From NCBI GenBank assembly GCA_016291085.1, contig JAEEVW010000007.1, forward strand, positions 1-64,000: a stretch of 64,000 bases of DNA, written 5' to 3'. Shown in pieces: positions 8,846 through 16,549 of the stretch (its first letter is position 1; each line of letters starts with the position of its first letter). This DNA is from Prevotella sp. GTDB lineage: Bacteria > Bacteroidota > Bacteroidia > Bacteroidales > Bacteroidaceae. The translations under genes were made by a program, and so were the position numbers. The notes beneath the pieces were generated by a model that saw only the letters and a list, made by a program, of their open reading frames with translations, was not told where the DNA came from and ran no database searches.

Positions 8846-9511
8846 TCACTTGACACCAGCCTTCTGGATGAGTGCCTTGTCATCGTCACTCATCTTGTCG
8901 ACATTGTCAATGACATACTTATCAACATTGCTTATCAGCATCTCGTCGAGGGCTGCTACCATGTTCTCATAGGTAGCAGTGTTTAGAGGACGGATAATGA
9001 CGGTCATCGTAGGAACCTTCTCGCCATTGGGGAGTTCACCCTTCTTCAACTTTTTGAGAGCTTCCTGATACTGCTCGTCAGTCATCTTTGAGTTATACTC
9101 ATTCTTCTTGGCATCAAGTTCCTTCTTAGCCATCTTTATCTTGGCAATAGGGTTGATACCTTCCTCGGTGGTATGCTCATTGAGAACCTTCTCAATACCA
9201 TCCTTGCCATAGGTGGTCTCCTTTACGCATGAAGGATCATCGTAATTGGGCAGACCGGCAATATACCATACCTTGTCATTAGAGCCAAGGTAAAGAGTAA
9301 TGGTGTGAGAAGCCTTTGTAACCTGCTTCTGTTCTTCATTCAGATTCTTCGTGTCATCGTTTGACGGCATGGTCAACTGCATAGCCTGCGGCTTAGCCAG
9401 TGTAGTACACAGCATGAAGAACGTGATCAAAAGCATCATCATGTCTACCATTGGCGTGAAGTTCACGCGGGTATCCATCTTCTTCTGCTTGGATAGATTC
9501 TTTTTTGCCAT
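8846..9511 (-). CDS. exbD: ExbD/TolR-family biopolymer transport protein (second)
   Basis: A 221-aa ExbD with one membrane helix containing the proton-relay Asp (TPMVDMMMLLITFFML). It is longer than typical ExbD because of a Lys-rich central insertion (about residues 110-150). It starts after the first exbD with a 3-bp gap. The two ExbD proteins differ strongly, suggesting a hetero-oligomer. Confidence 0.93.
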   Translation of the reverse strand: MAKKNLSKQKKMDTRVNFTPMVDMMMLLITFFMLCTTLAKPQAMQLTMPSNDDTKNLNEEQKQVTKASHTITLYLGSNDKVWYIAGLPNYDDPSCVKETTYGKDGIEKVLNEHTTEEGINPIAKIKMAKKELDAKKNEYNSKMTDEQYQEALKKLKKGELPNGEKVPTMTVIIRPLNTATYENMVAALDEMLISNVDKYVIDNVDKMSDDDKALIQKAGVK

Positions 9512-9514
9512 ATC

Positions 9515-10129
9515 TTATTCCTCCGATGCAGTTTTAAGATTAGTAATCAACTGGTAACGGTTCTCGTTCATGTCCTGAAGCTCAGACATCATGGCCTTGA
9601 TGGTCTTGTACGGTGTCGTAGCATCGCACTTGATGCAGAGCTTGATATCAGGATTAGCGTCACGAGCGGCCTTTACCCACTCCTGGAACTCACTCTTTCC
9701 ACCATCGATACTATCGGTGGGGATGCCTAACGTCTGGACAACTTCTGCCATCTTCTCAGGCTCAAGATTCAGGTAATCACCCATCTTGGCGAGAGGAGCA
9801 CCAATCATGGCATCCTCACGGAATGCCTTGATCTGCTTGGCATTGAGCGTGATGCCGAACTTGTCGGTCACTGCATCCAGCATTGCCTGCATGTTGTTCT
9901 TGTTCTCCGTACCCACGTAAATTCTGCCTTCTGGGCTGACCAGAATGTTCAGAACGTCGCTCTCCGGAATCTTTGCCTCAGATACAGAGCTTGGTGTGGT
10001 CACCTGAATGGGCTCTGGTGTGAGGAAAGTAGAGGTCAACATGAAGAAACACAGAAGCAGCGTCATCACGTCTGACATGGGGGTCATGTCAATCCAGATG
10101 TCTTTTTTCTGTATCTTAATTTTAGCCAT
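9515..10129 (-). CDS. exbD: ExbD/TolR-family biopolymer transport protein (first)
   Basis: A 204-aa ExbD with N-terminal membrane helix and the conserved Asp (TPMSDVMTLLLCFFMLTSTF). The periplasmic part contains ILVSPEGRIYVG and a C-terminal IKLCIKCDATTPYKTIKAMM, typical of the family. It is the second gene of the operon, 40 bp after exbB. Confidence 0.94.
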   Translation of the reverse strand: MAKIKIQKKDIWIDMTPMSDVMTLLLCFFMLTSTFLTPEPIQVTTPSSVSEAKIPESDVLNILVSPEGRIYVGTENKNNMQAMLDAVTDKFGITLNAKQIKAFREDAMIGAPLAKMGDYLNLEPEKMAEVVQTLGIPTDSIDGGKSEFQEWVKAARDANPDIKLCIKCDATTPYKTIKAMMSELQDMNENRYQLITNLKTASEE

Positions 10130-10169
10130 TCTAAAACGGTATTTAAGGTTTTAAACGAATGGACGGAAA

Positions 10170-10997
10170 TTAAGCCTCGTTGTGAGTTGAATCGTAAGTA
10201 GCTGCGATTGTGAAACCGATTTCGTCGAGAGCGTAGGTCAGCTTATCGATCTTGTTTGAGAAGAAGTTGTAAACAACGGTAGCAACCCAAGAGGTCAAAA
10301 TACCAGATGCCGTGTTCACAAGAGCCTCAGAAATACCGGCAGACAGAGCCATAGAGTCAGCACCACCACCAGCAGACAGAGCCTGGAACGATCCGATCAT
10401 ACCGAGCACAGTACCGAACAGAGCGGTCAGGGTACCCAGAGATACGATGGTAGCAACCATTGGCATGTTCATCTGAAGGGTAGGCATCTCGAGCTGAGTA
10501 GCCTCCTCGTGAGCCTGCTGGATCTTAGCAATCTTAGCAGCCTTCTTCAGTGTGTTGTCACCCTCAACGGTCTGATACATCTTGATAGAAGCCTTAACGA
10601 CGTTAGCTACAGAACCCTGCATCTTGTCGCAGAGAGCGTCAGCCTCAGCAAACTTCTGCTCCTTGATGAGGCCCTTCACCTGAGCGGTGAACTTAGCGAG
10701 GTTAATCTTACCAGAAGCACTCTTGATAGCGAAGAAGCGCTCGATACCCAGACAGATAACGGTAAACAGAAGGGTAAGGATCAGACCTACTACGAAACCT
10801 CCCTTATACACAGTACCCAGCAGGTTTGCGGGATGGCCAGAACGGTCGCCACCTACGAAGTTGTCGGGGTTACCCATTACGAAATACCATACAGAATAAC
10901 CTGCGATAGCGCAAATCACGAGGATAATCCATGCAGCTTTTACACCCTGAAAGCCCGATTTTTTAGCTGGGGCTGCAGCCTTTGTTGTTGTTGCCAT
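10170..10997 (-). CDS. exbB: ExbB/MotA/TolQ proton channel protein
   Basis: A 275-residue inner-membrane proton channel. An N-terminal hydrophobic segment (AAWIILVICAIAGYSVWYFV), a second helix (GFVVGLILTLLFTVICLGIERFF) and a long hairpin near residues 175-255 (ATIVSLGTLTALFGTVLGMIGSF and LVNTASGILTSWVATVVYNFF) give the ExbB layout. It leads the operon with two exbD genes and tonB. A -7 box lies at 11063-11070. Confidence 0.94.
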   Translation of the reverse strand: MATTTKAAAPAKKSGFQGVKAAWIILVICAIAGYSVWYFVMGNPDNFVGGDRSGHPANLLGTVYKGGFVVGLILTLLFTVICLGIERFFAIKSASGKINLAKFTAQVKGLIKEQKFAEADALCDKMQGSVANVVKASIKMYQTVEGDNTLKKAAKIAKIQQAHEEATQLEMPTLQMNMPMVATIVSLGTLTALFGTVLGMIGSFQALSAGGGADSMALSAGISEALVNTASGILTSWVATVVYNFFSNKIDKLTYALDEIGFTIAATYDSTHNEA

Positions 10998-11062
10998 AAA
11001 TGTAATTTTTTAATTTTTTAGTTATTAAATATAATGATATAAATTTTTTCGCTTACGTTCCG

Positions 11063-11070
11063 CAAAGATA
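11063..11070 (-). promoter_or_regulatory. -7 box of the exbB operon
   Basis: TATCTTTG on the minus strand, 66 bp upstream of the exbB start; no evident -33 element. Confidence 0.5.
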
Positions 11071-11129
11071 GCAATTTAAAGCGGACTTACCGCCTATTTA
11101 AGAACTTTTAACTTGATATTTCTCAATTT

Positions 11130-12326
11130 TTACGCCAAAACGGCCAAAACGTCCTTAATACGACGCATTGCTTCGACAATATTCTCGTCACTGGTAGCAT
11201 AACTCATGCGGAAACATTCGGGGTCGCCGAAGGCATCACCGCCCACAGTGGCGACGTGGCCCTTTTCGAGCAGATACATGGCCAAATCGGTCGAGTTCCC
11301 AATGGTTTCCCCATCGGGTGTCTTTTTTCCGTAGAACGAAGAGCACTTGGGGAACAGATAGAAGGCACCCTCGGGAACGTTGACCTCGAGACCAGGGATA
11401 TCCTTGGCCAGACGGACAATGAGGTCGCGACGGCGCTCGAAGGCCTTGCGCATCTCCTCGACACACTCCTGACTGCTGGTATAGGCAAACTCAGCCGCCT
11501 TCTGACTGACCGAGCACGGACCACTGGTGTACTGTCCCTGAAGCTTGTTACAGCCCTTGACAATCCACTCGGGAGCGGCAATGTATCCGATGCGCCAGCC
11601 CGTCATAGCGTAGGCTTTCGACACACCGTTGACAATGACGGAGCGTTCCTTCATGCCAGGGAACTGTGCTATCGACTGGTGTTTGCCGATATAGTTGATA
11701 TGCTCGTAGATTTCGTCTGCAAGGACAAACAGGTCGTCGTGGGCCAGAATGACTTTGGCAAGGCCTTCCAGTTCTTCCTTTGAATATACGCTGCCCGTAG
11801 GATTGCTGGGCGAACAGAGGATGAGCAGGCGGGTCTTGGGCGTGATGGCTGCCTCCAGCTGGGCTGGCGTCATCTTGAAGTTCTGTTCGAAACCAGCTTC
11901 GACAATGACGGGATTACCACCAGCCAGCAAAACCATCTGCGGATAGCTGACCCAATAGGGAGCAGGGATGATGACCTCGTCGCCAGGATTGATCAGCGCC
12001 ATCACGGTGTTGCAGACACTCTGCTTGGCACCATTCGACACCAGAATCTCGGCAGGCGTATAGTGCAGCTGGTTTTCGCGTTCCAGTTTACGGGCTATAG
12101 CCTGACGCAGGTCGGGATAGCCAGGAACAGGAGAATACTTAGAGTAATTCTCGTCGATGGCCAGCTTAGCGGCCTGCTTGATGTGGTCGGGGGTATTGAA
12201 GTCGGGTTCACCGACGCTCATGTTAATGACGTCGATGCCCTGGGCTTTCATTTCAGAACTTTTCTGCGACATGGCCAGCGTTGCTGACGGGGCCAGTCTC
12301 TGCAAACGGTCAGATAATTGTGCCAT
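11130..12326 (-). CDS. pyridoxal-phosphate aminotransferase class I (aspartate aminotransferase type)
   Basis: A 398-residue fold-type I aminotransferase, most like prokaryotic aspartate/prephenate aminotransferases. Visible motifs: NMSVGEPDFNTP at the N-terminus, SNPTGSVYSKEEL, ADEIYEHINY, the PLP lysine in VNGVSKAYAMTGWRIGY, and the substrate carboxylate Arg in CFRMSYATS. Cytosolic; interconverts aspartate and glutamate with their 2-oxo acids. It has its own promoter (12355-12362) 113 bp after ribBA. Substrate specificity is by family, not proven. Confidence 0.92.
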   Translation of the reverse strand: MAQLSDRLQRLAPSATLAMSQKSSEMKAQGIDVINMSVGEPDFNTPDHIKQAAKLAIDENYSKYSPVPGYPDLRQAIARKLERENQLHYTPAEILVSNGAKQSVCNTVMALINPGDEVIIPAPYWVSYPQMVLLAGGNPVIVEAGFEQNFKMTPAQLEAAITPKTRLLILCSPSNPTGSVYSKEELEGLAKVILAHDDLFVLADEIYEHINYIGKHQSIAQFPGMKERSVIVNGVSKAYAMTGWRIGYIAAPEWIVKGCNKLQGQYTSGPCSVSQKAAEFAYTSSQECVEEMRKAFERRRDLIVRLAKDIPGLEVNVPEGAFYLFPKCSSFYGKKTPDGETIGNSTDLAMYLLEKGHVATVGGDAFGDPECFRMSYATSDENIVEAMRRIKDVLAVLA

Positions 12327-12354
12327 AATGATGCTTTATGAATAATTTTGGCTG

Positions 12355-12362
12355 CAAAAGTA
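12355..12362 (-). promoter_or_regulatory. -7 box of the aminotransferase gene
   Basis: TACTTTTG on the minus strand, 28 bp upstream of the start codon. Confidence 0.5.
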
Positions 12363-12394
12363 AACAATATAATCGTGAAAAACGAATATTTGCG

Positions 12395-12453
12395 TCACTT
12401 TTTCACTTTTTTACCTTTTCACTTATCACTTATCACTTTTCACTTATCACTTA
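12395..12453. repeat. phased heptamer array, unit TCACTTA (minus strand TAAGTGA)
   Basis: Five perfectly phased 7-bp units at 12419-12453 (TCACTTA, one TCACTTT) continue as looser copies down to 12395. The ribBA stop codon (12440-12442) and its last three codons lie inside the array. Confidence 0.85.
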
Positions 12454-13657
12454 AATGAAGAGTGTGTCCCATGCGGTCCTTTTTGGTCTTCAGATAACGC
12501 AGGTTGTACTCGTTGGGCGTGGTTTCGACGGGCACATTCTCGACAATCTCCAGTCCGTAGGCCTCCAAGCCCACACGTTTGACGGGGTTGTTCGTCATCA
12601 AGCGCATCTTCTGCACACCCAACATTCGGAGAATCTGGGCACCACAGCCGTAGTCACGCTCGTCGGCCTTGAAACCCAGACAGAGGTTAGCGTCGACAGT
12701 ATCGTAGCCTTCTTCCTGCAACTTATAGGCGGCCAGTTTGTTCATCAGACCGATGCCCCTACCCTCTTGCTGCATATAGACAATAACACCCTTGCCCTCC
12801 TGCTCAATCATCTGCATAGCGCGATGGAGCTGTTCGCCGCAGTCGCAGCGCTTAGAGCCCAAGATGTCGCCCGTAGCACACGACGAATGGACACGCACCA
12901 GGATGGGCTCGTCCTGTTTCCACTCGCCCTTGATGAGGGCGAAGTGTTCCTGACCGTTGCTCTTCTGACGGAAGGGAATCATACGGAAATGGCCGTACTC
13001 AGTAGGCATATCCACCTCGACGCCCTCCTCGACAATGCTCTCCTTCTGCAAACGGTAGGCTATCATGTCCTTGATGGTGATAATCTTCAACTGGTGCTCG
13101 CGGGCAAACTCCAACAACTGGGGCAGACGGGCCATTGTGCCGTCTTCGTTCATAATCTCGATCAGAGCACCAGCAGGATAGAGTCCCGTCAGCTTGCACA
13201 AGTCGATAGCTGCCTCGGTATGCCCAGAACGGCGCAACACCCCATTATCCTGTGCATAGAGCGGGCTGATGTGGCCCGGACGCCCAAAGGTCTTCGCCGT
13301 TGACGTGGGGTCACCCAACGCACGGATGGTGGCAGCACGGTCGTGGGCAGAGACACCCGTCGAACAGCCTTCTATCTTGTCGACGGTAACGGTGAACGGC
13401 GTACCCAGCAGCGAGGTATTGTCCTGCACCTGATGGGGCAGTTCCAGTTCGGCAGCACGGCTGATAGTGACAGGTGCACAAAGCACGCCACGGGCATTCT
13501 TCAGCATGAAATTCACCATCTCGGGGGTTATCTTCTCGGCCGCACAGATCAGGTCGCCTTCGTTCTCGCGGTCTTCGTCGTCGACCACAATGACAAACTT
13601 ACCCTCACGGAAGTCGTCCAGTGCCTCGTCGATTGTATTGAGTTTCAGTTGCTCCAT
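12440..13657 (-). CDS. ribBA: bifunctional DHBP synthase / GTP cyclohydrolase II
   Basis: A 405-residue fusion catalysing two entry reactions of riboflavin synthesis. The N-terminal RibB half (to about residue 205) shows [12 protein letters not shown] and [13 protein letters not shown]. The C-terminal RibA half shows [21 protein letters not shown] with three zinc cysteines, and [19 protein letters not shown]. It follows the LptF/G gene by 34 bp, so it is probably cotranscribed, and no FMN riboswitch fits in that gap. The terminal Ser-Asp-Lys and stop codon are encoded by a heptamer array. Confidence 0.96.
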   Translation of the reverse strand: MEQLKLNTIDEALDDFREGKFVIVVDDEDRENEGDLICAAEKITPEMVNFMLKNARGVLCAPVTISRAAELELPHQVQDNTSLLGTPFTVTVDKIEGCSTGVSAHDRAATIRALGDPTSTAKTFGRPGHISPLYAQDNGVLRRSGHTEAAIDLCKLTGLYPAGALIEIMNEDGTMARLPQLLEFAREHQLKIITIKDMIAYRLQKESIVEEGVEVDMPTEYGHFRMIPFRQKSNGQEHFALIKGEWKQDEPILVRVHSSCATGDILGSKRCDCGEQLHRAMQMIEQEGKGVIVYMQQEGRGIGLMNKLAAYKLQEEGYDTVDANLCLGFKADERDYGCGAQILRMLGVQKMRLMTNNPVKRVGLEAYGLEIVENVPVETTPNEYNLRYLKTKKDRMGHTLHLSDK

Positions 13658-13691
13658 AGTTCCTTATACCTTATTATATATATTAGTAGTT

Positions 13692-15632
13692 TTAATCATC
13701 AATAACTGTAACGCGTCCCTCTTTCTGCACATCACCCAGTTCAATGACGCGGGGAATGAGTTTCTTGTTGACGCGGATAATATGTTGCAAGTCTCGGTAG
13801 AGACGTACGCGGAAGCGAATCATGCGGATATAGAAGAAGATGCCCGTAGGCAGGAAGATTCCCGTAATGGCATTCAGCCACTTGCGCTGGAATGGACGCG
13901 TATGGGCATGGGTGGCAATGACGGGGAACTGGTTCAGTTTCATCAGCACATATGGGTTCTTCGTGTACGAGAGGTCCTCGATAGCCGATTCGAGGACGGT
14001 GTTGATATGTTCAATCTCGTGGTCGTCACCAGGACGGAAGAACACCTTGATGGGGTTGGGCCAGCGCAACAAGTGGTGAACATCGCCATAGCGTTCGATT
14101 TCGAGACTGACATTCTTGAGCATCTCGGCGTCCATCAGGTACTTCGGCTCGTCAATGATGACTTCCTTGCGAGTGATATTGCGCTTCGAGCGCAGACCCA
14201 GCATACGACTGGCAATCTGTTTGTACAGGTCGATATTGAACACCACTGAGTCGTTGTTGGCCTTATAGGTGAAGAACACTGCTATCGGTGAAAGCACAGC
14301 CGTTCCCAACAACTTTCCGAACCATACAGTCCAGTTATCGTCGCGAGCCATCTTCATGCCCGTATTGTCGAGAATGTAAAACACGATAAATACCAGCACC
14401 GAGATAATGACGGGCACGCCCAAGCCACCCTTACGGATAATGGCGCCCAACGGAGCTCCGATGAAGAAGAAGATGAGACACGACAGCGACAGTGTCACCT
14501 TGTTGATAGCCTCCATCTGGTGGGCACGCTCCTCGCGGTTCAGGTTTTCAGAATACTCCACCTTATATTCCATCTCGCTGATGGCCATTTGCGCATTACT
14601 GCTGGCCAAACCTATCGCACGCTGTTTCGCCTCGCCAGAGAGTTTCTCATATATCGAGTCGATATCTATGGAATTCTCAGCAACGACCTTGACGACCTTC
14701 AGAGAGTCGACCTTGCCCAACGAAGCCCGATGATACGGGCCCAGGCTGGACTCCTGGAAGAACCGGTGACCCACCGAGTCGTTAAACTCGCGAATAGAAT
14801 CCAGGTCGTGCAGAATCCTGCTCATGCTCTTGGCTCGGGCATCCATCGAAATCCAACCAGCCTCAGCCATATCGAAACCACTGTCGAAATCGAGCACGAT
14901 ACGCTTGGTAGAGAAAGTCTCCCTGCGATAAGGCACGTTGGTTGCCACACCCATACCCGACTGGCGCATATTCTCGAACCACTCACCACTGTACAGCGTT
15001 AGCAGCATGTGTTTCTTCTCGGCCGTTGCCTGAATATGGCCCGAATCGGCCAGAATGACGGCAGCATCCTCGTAACTGCCGTTCATACGGTAAATCATAA
15101 TACCATAGAGAGTACCCGTCTCTATATCTTTCTTCTGGACATAGAGATTCGAGCCCGGTATGCCGTCGTAGAAAATGCCCTCGGGAATTTCCACCTCGGG
15201 ATTCTTCTGTTTCATCGAGATAAGTAACTGACGGAACGAGACGAAAGCCTTGGGGCCGATAATCTCCTGAAAGAAGAACGACATGATGGCAATGCCAGAC
15301 ACAATGACAATCAGTGAACGGAAGGCCTGCATCAGCGATATGCCGGCTGCCTTGATGGCTGTCAGCTCAGAGCTCTCGCCCAGATTACCAAAAGCTATCA
15401 GCGAAGAAAGCAGGATGGCCAGCGGAAAAGCCTGAGGCATCAGCATCAAGCCCATATACCAGAAAAATTGGGCCATCACCTCCAACGACAGTCCCTTTCC
15501 TATCAGCTCGTCCACATAACGCCATAAAAACTGCATCATCAGCACAAACTGGCAGATGAAAAACGTTGCGAAGAACAGTAGGCCGAACTGTTTGGCAATA
15601 AATATGTCCAATTTCTTGAAAGGCGACCTCAT
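13692..15632 (-). CDS. LptF/LptG-family permease, LPS export
   Basis: A 646-residue YjgP/YjgQ family permease, inner-membrane part of the lipopolysaccharide transporter that feeds the LptA/C bridge. Membrane helices flank a periplasmic beta-jellyroll: MRSPFKKLDIFIAKQF and the first helices, then PEVEIPEGIFYDGIPG (jellyroll start), then helices near LSLSCLIFFFIGAPLGAIIRKGGLG. The C-terminal 200 residues after the last helices are an extension absent from the enterobacterial proteins. The GTG start at 15683 is rejected because the promoter (15641-15672) lies within that extension; ATG 15632 is used. Confidence 0.9.
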   Translation of the reverse strand: MRSPFKKLDIFIAKQFGLLFFATFFICQFVLMMQFLWRYVDELIGKGLSLEVMAQFFWYMGLMLMPQAFPLAILLSSLIAFGNLGESSELTAIKAAGISLMQAFRSLIVIVSGIAIMSFFFQEIIGPKAFVSFRQLLISMKQKNPEVEIPEGIFYDGIPGSNLYVQKKDIETGTLYGIMIYRMNGSYEDAAVILADSGHIQATAEKKHMLLTLYSGEWFENMRQSGMGVATNVPYRRETFSTKRIVLDFDSGFDMAEAGWISMDARAKSMSRILHDLDSIREFNDSVGHRFFQESSLGPYHRASLGKVDSLKVVKVVAENSIDIDSIYEKLSGEAKQRAIGLASSNAQMAISEMEYKVEYSENLNREERAHQMEAINKVTLSLSCLIFFFIGAPLGAIIRKGGLGVPVIISVLVFIVFYILDNTGMKMARDDNWTVWFGKLLGTAVLSPIAVFFTYKANNDSVVFNIDLYKQIASRMLGLRSKRNITRKEVIIDEPKYLMDAEMLKNVSLEIERYGDVHHLLRWPNPIKVFFRPGDDHEIEHINTVLESAIEDLSYTKNPYVLMKLNQFPVIATHAHTRPFQRKWLNAITGIFLPTGIFFYIRMIRFRVRLYRDLQHIIRVNKKLIPRVIELGDVQKEGRVTVIDD

Positions 15633-15640
15633 ACGGACGG

Positions 15641-15672
15641 CAAAGGTACAACAATTTTGGCAAACGGCCAAA
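15641..15672 (-). promoter_or_regulatory. promoter of lptF/G-ribBA
   Basis: Minus strand TACCTTTG (15641-15648) with TTTG (15669-15672) 20 bp upstream. The predicted transcript would begin only a few bases before the ATG at 15632, a very short leader. Confidence 0.65.
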
Positions 15673-15757
15673 CCATTAGCCACATTATGCCCAGAAATTT
15701 TGTTTTTTTTGCGCCTACAACAACAGAACGGCGTATCTTTGCAATATCAAGGGAATA

Positions 15758-16156
15758 TTACAAACCACTGACGCGATGAAGACGTTCTAAGTTGTCGTCC
15801 CATATTCCCCTGAGGTCGGCTTCCTCTTCGTCGTCGAAAGCATAATCAGTAATCAGCAGACTCAGATTACCAGTCAAATCGCTTTTCTCGATACGCATCT
15901 CCCAAACGGCTTCGGGCGTGTCGGCATGATAGTCCCACAACATACGGATATGGTCATATTTCTCAATCTCTAGGATGCGCGACTGTTTGGTATCACGTTC
16001 CGTCCAAGGCTGCCCCCAAGTGAAAGTCATCAAATCGTCTTCGCTTGTCACCTTGTCGGCCAGCCATTTCTCTAACCCGTGGGCGTTGCTGATGAAGTCC
16101 CAAACAATCTTCGGAGACTGTGTAGACAGAGGGTATTCAATCGTCAGTTTCTGCAT
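15758..16156 (-). CDS. START-like (SRPBCC) domain protein
   Basis: A 132-residue single-domain protein of the Bacteroidetes START-like family, a helix-grip fold with a hydrophobic cavity. Features: N-terminal strand KLTIEYPLST, SPKIVWDFISNAHGLEKW typical of SRPBCC domains, and an acidic DYAFDDEEEADLRGIWDDNLERL C-terminus. Cytosolic; ligand unknown. A -7 box (TATTTTTG) is at 16200-16207. Confidence 0.85.
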   Translation of the reverse strand: MQKLTIEYPLSTQSPKIVWDFISNAHGLEKWLADKVTSEDDLMTFTWGQPWTERDTKQSRILEIEKYDHIRMLWDYHADTPEAVWEMRIEKSDLTGNLSLLITDYAFDDEEEADLRGIWDDNLERLHRVSGL

Positions 16157-16199
16157 AGTTAGTCGTATTAAAGGTGTTTCAGATTACGTTTTTACCCTG

Positions 16200-16207
16200 C
16201 AAAAATA
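16200..16207 (-). promoter_or_regulatory. -7 box of the START-like gene
   Basis: TATTTTTG on the minus strand, 43 bp before the start codon. Confidence 0.45.
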
Positions 16208-16245
16208 CAAAAAAATATCTAATCAAGAAAGTTTTTTCAGAAAAA

Positions 16246-16278
16246 GTTTTGGTAATTCGAAAGATTTTCTTACCTTTG
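16246..16278 (+). promoter_or_regulatory. tRNA-Met promoter
   Basis: TTTG (16246-16249) and TACCTTTG (16271-16278) are separated by 21 bp, and the tRNA begins 32 bp downstream of the -7 box. Confidence 0.65.
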
Positions 16279-16309
16279 CAGCCGATTTTAAGAGGATGGC
16301 CTCTGAAAT

Positions 16310-16383
16310 GGCGGGGTAGCTCAGCTGGTTAGAGCGTCGGATTCATAATCCGGAGGTCGAGGGTTCGGGTCCCCCTCCCGCTA
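16310..16383 (+). tRNA. tRNA-Met(CAT)
   Basis: A 74-nt cloverleaf can be folded: acceptor GGCGGGG with TCCCGCT, TA at positions 8-9, D-arm GCTC/GAGC, anticodon stem TCGGA/TCCGG with loop TTCATAA (anticodon CAT), and T-loop TTCGGGT. One A-C mismatch is present in the T stem. The anticodon stem lacks the three consecutive GC pairs of initiator tRNA, so elongator Met or Ile2 (lysidine-modified) is more likely. CCA is not encoded. Confidence 0.92.
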
Positions 16384-16385
16384 CG

Positions 16386-16422
16386 AAAAAGGAAGTTTCT
16401 ATCACAAGAGACTTCCTTTTTT
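16386..16422 (+). terminator. tRNA terminator
   Basis: AAAGGAAGTTTC and GAGACTTCCTTT pair around a short loop, followed by a T run. Confidence 0.85.
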
Positions 16423-16508
16423 TGTTTCTCTTTCTTTATCCTTTTCATCATGTTACATTTTTTATAGTTTTTGATACAAATAGTAAGGTGCCATACATAA
16501 TAAATATG

Positions 16509-16516
16509 TACCTTTG
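16509..16516 (+). promoter_or_regulatory. -7 box of the GH51-GH43-GH10 operon
   Basis: TACCTTTG, 33 bp upstream of the GH51 start. No TTTG at the expected distance, as expected for an activator-dependent promoter. Confidence 0.5.
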
Positions 16517-16549
16517 CAGAAAAATAAGCTATAAAACCAACAAACAGAG

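Noticed and set aside
12455..13303. A 282-codon plus-strand frame opposite ribBA
   Set aside because: Shadow of ribBA; no family resemblance or promoter.
13658..13691. FMN riboswitch before ribBA
   Set aside because: Only 34 bp separate ribBA from the upstream gene, too short for the RFN element.
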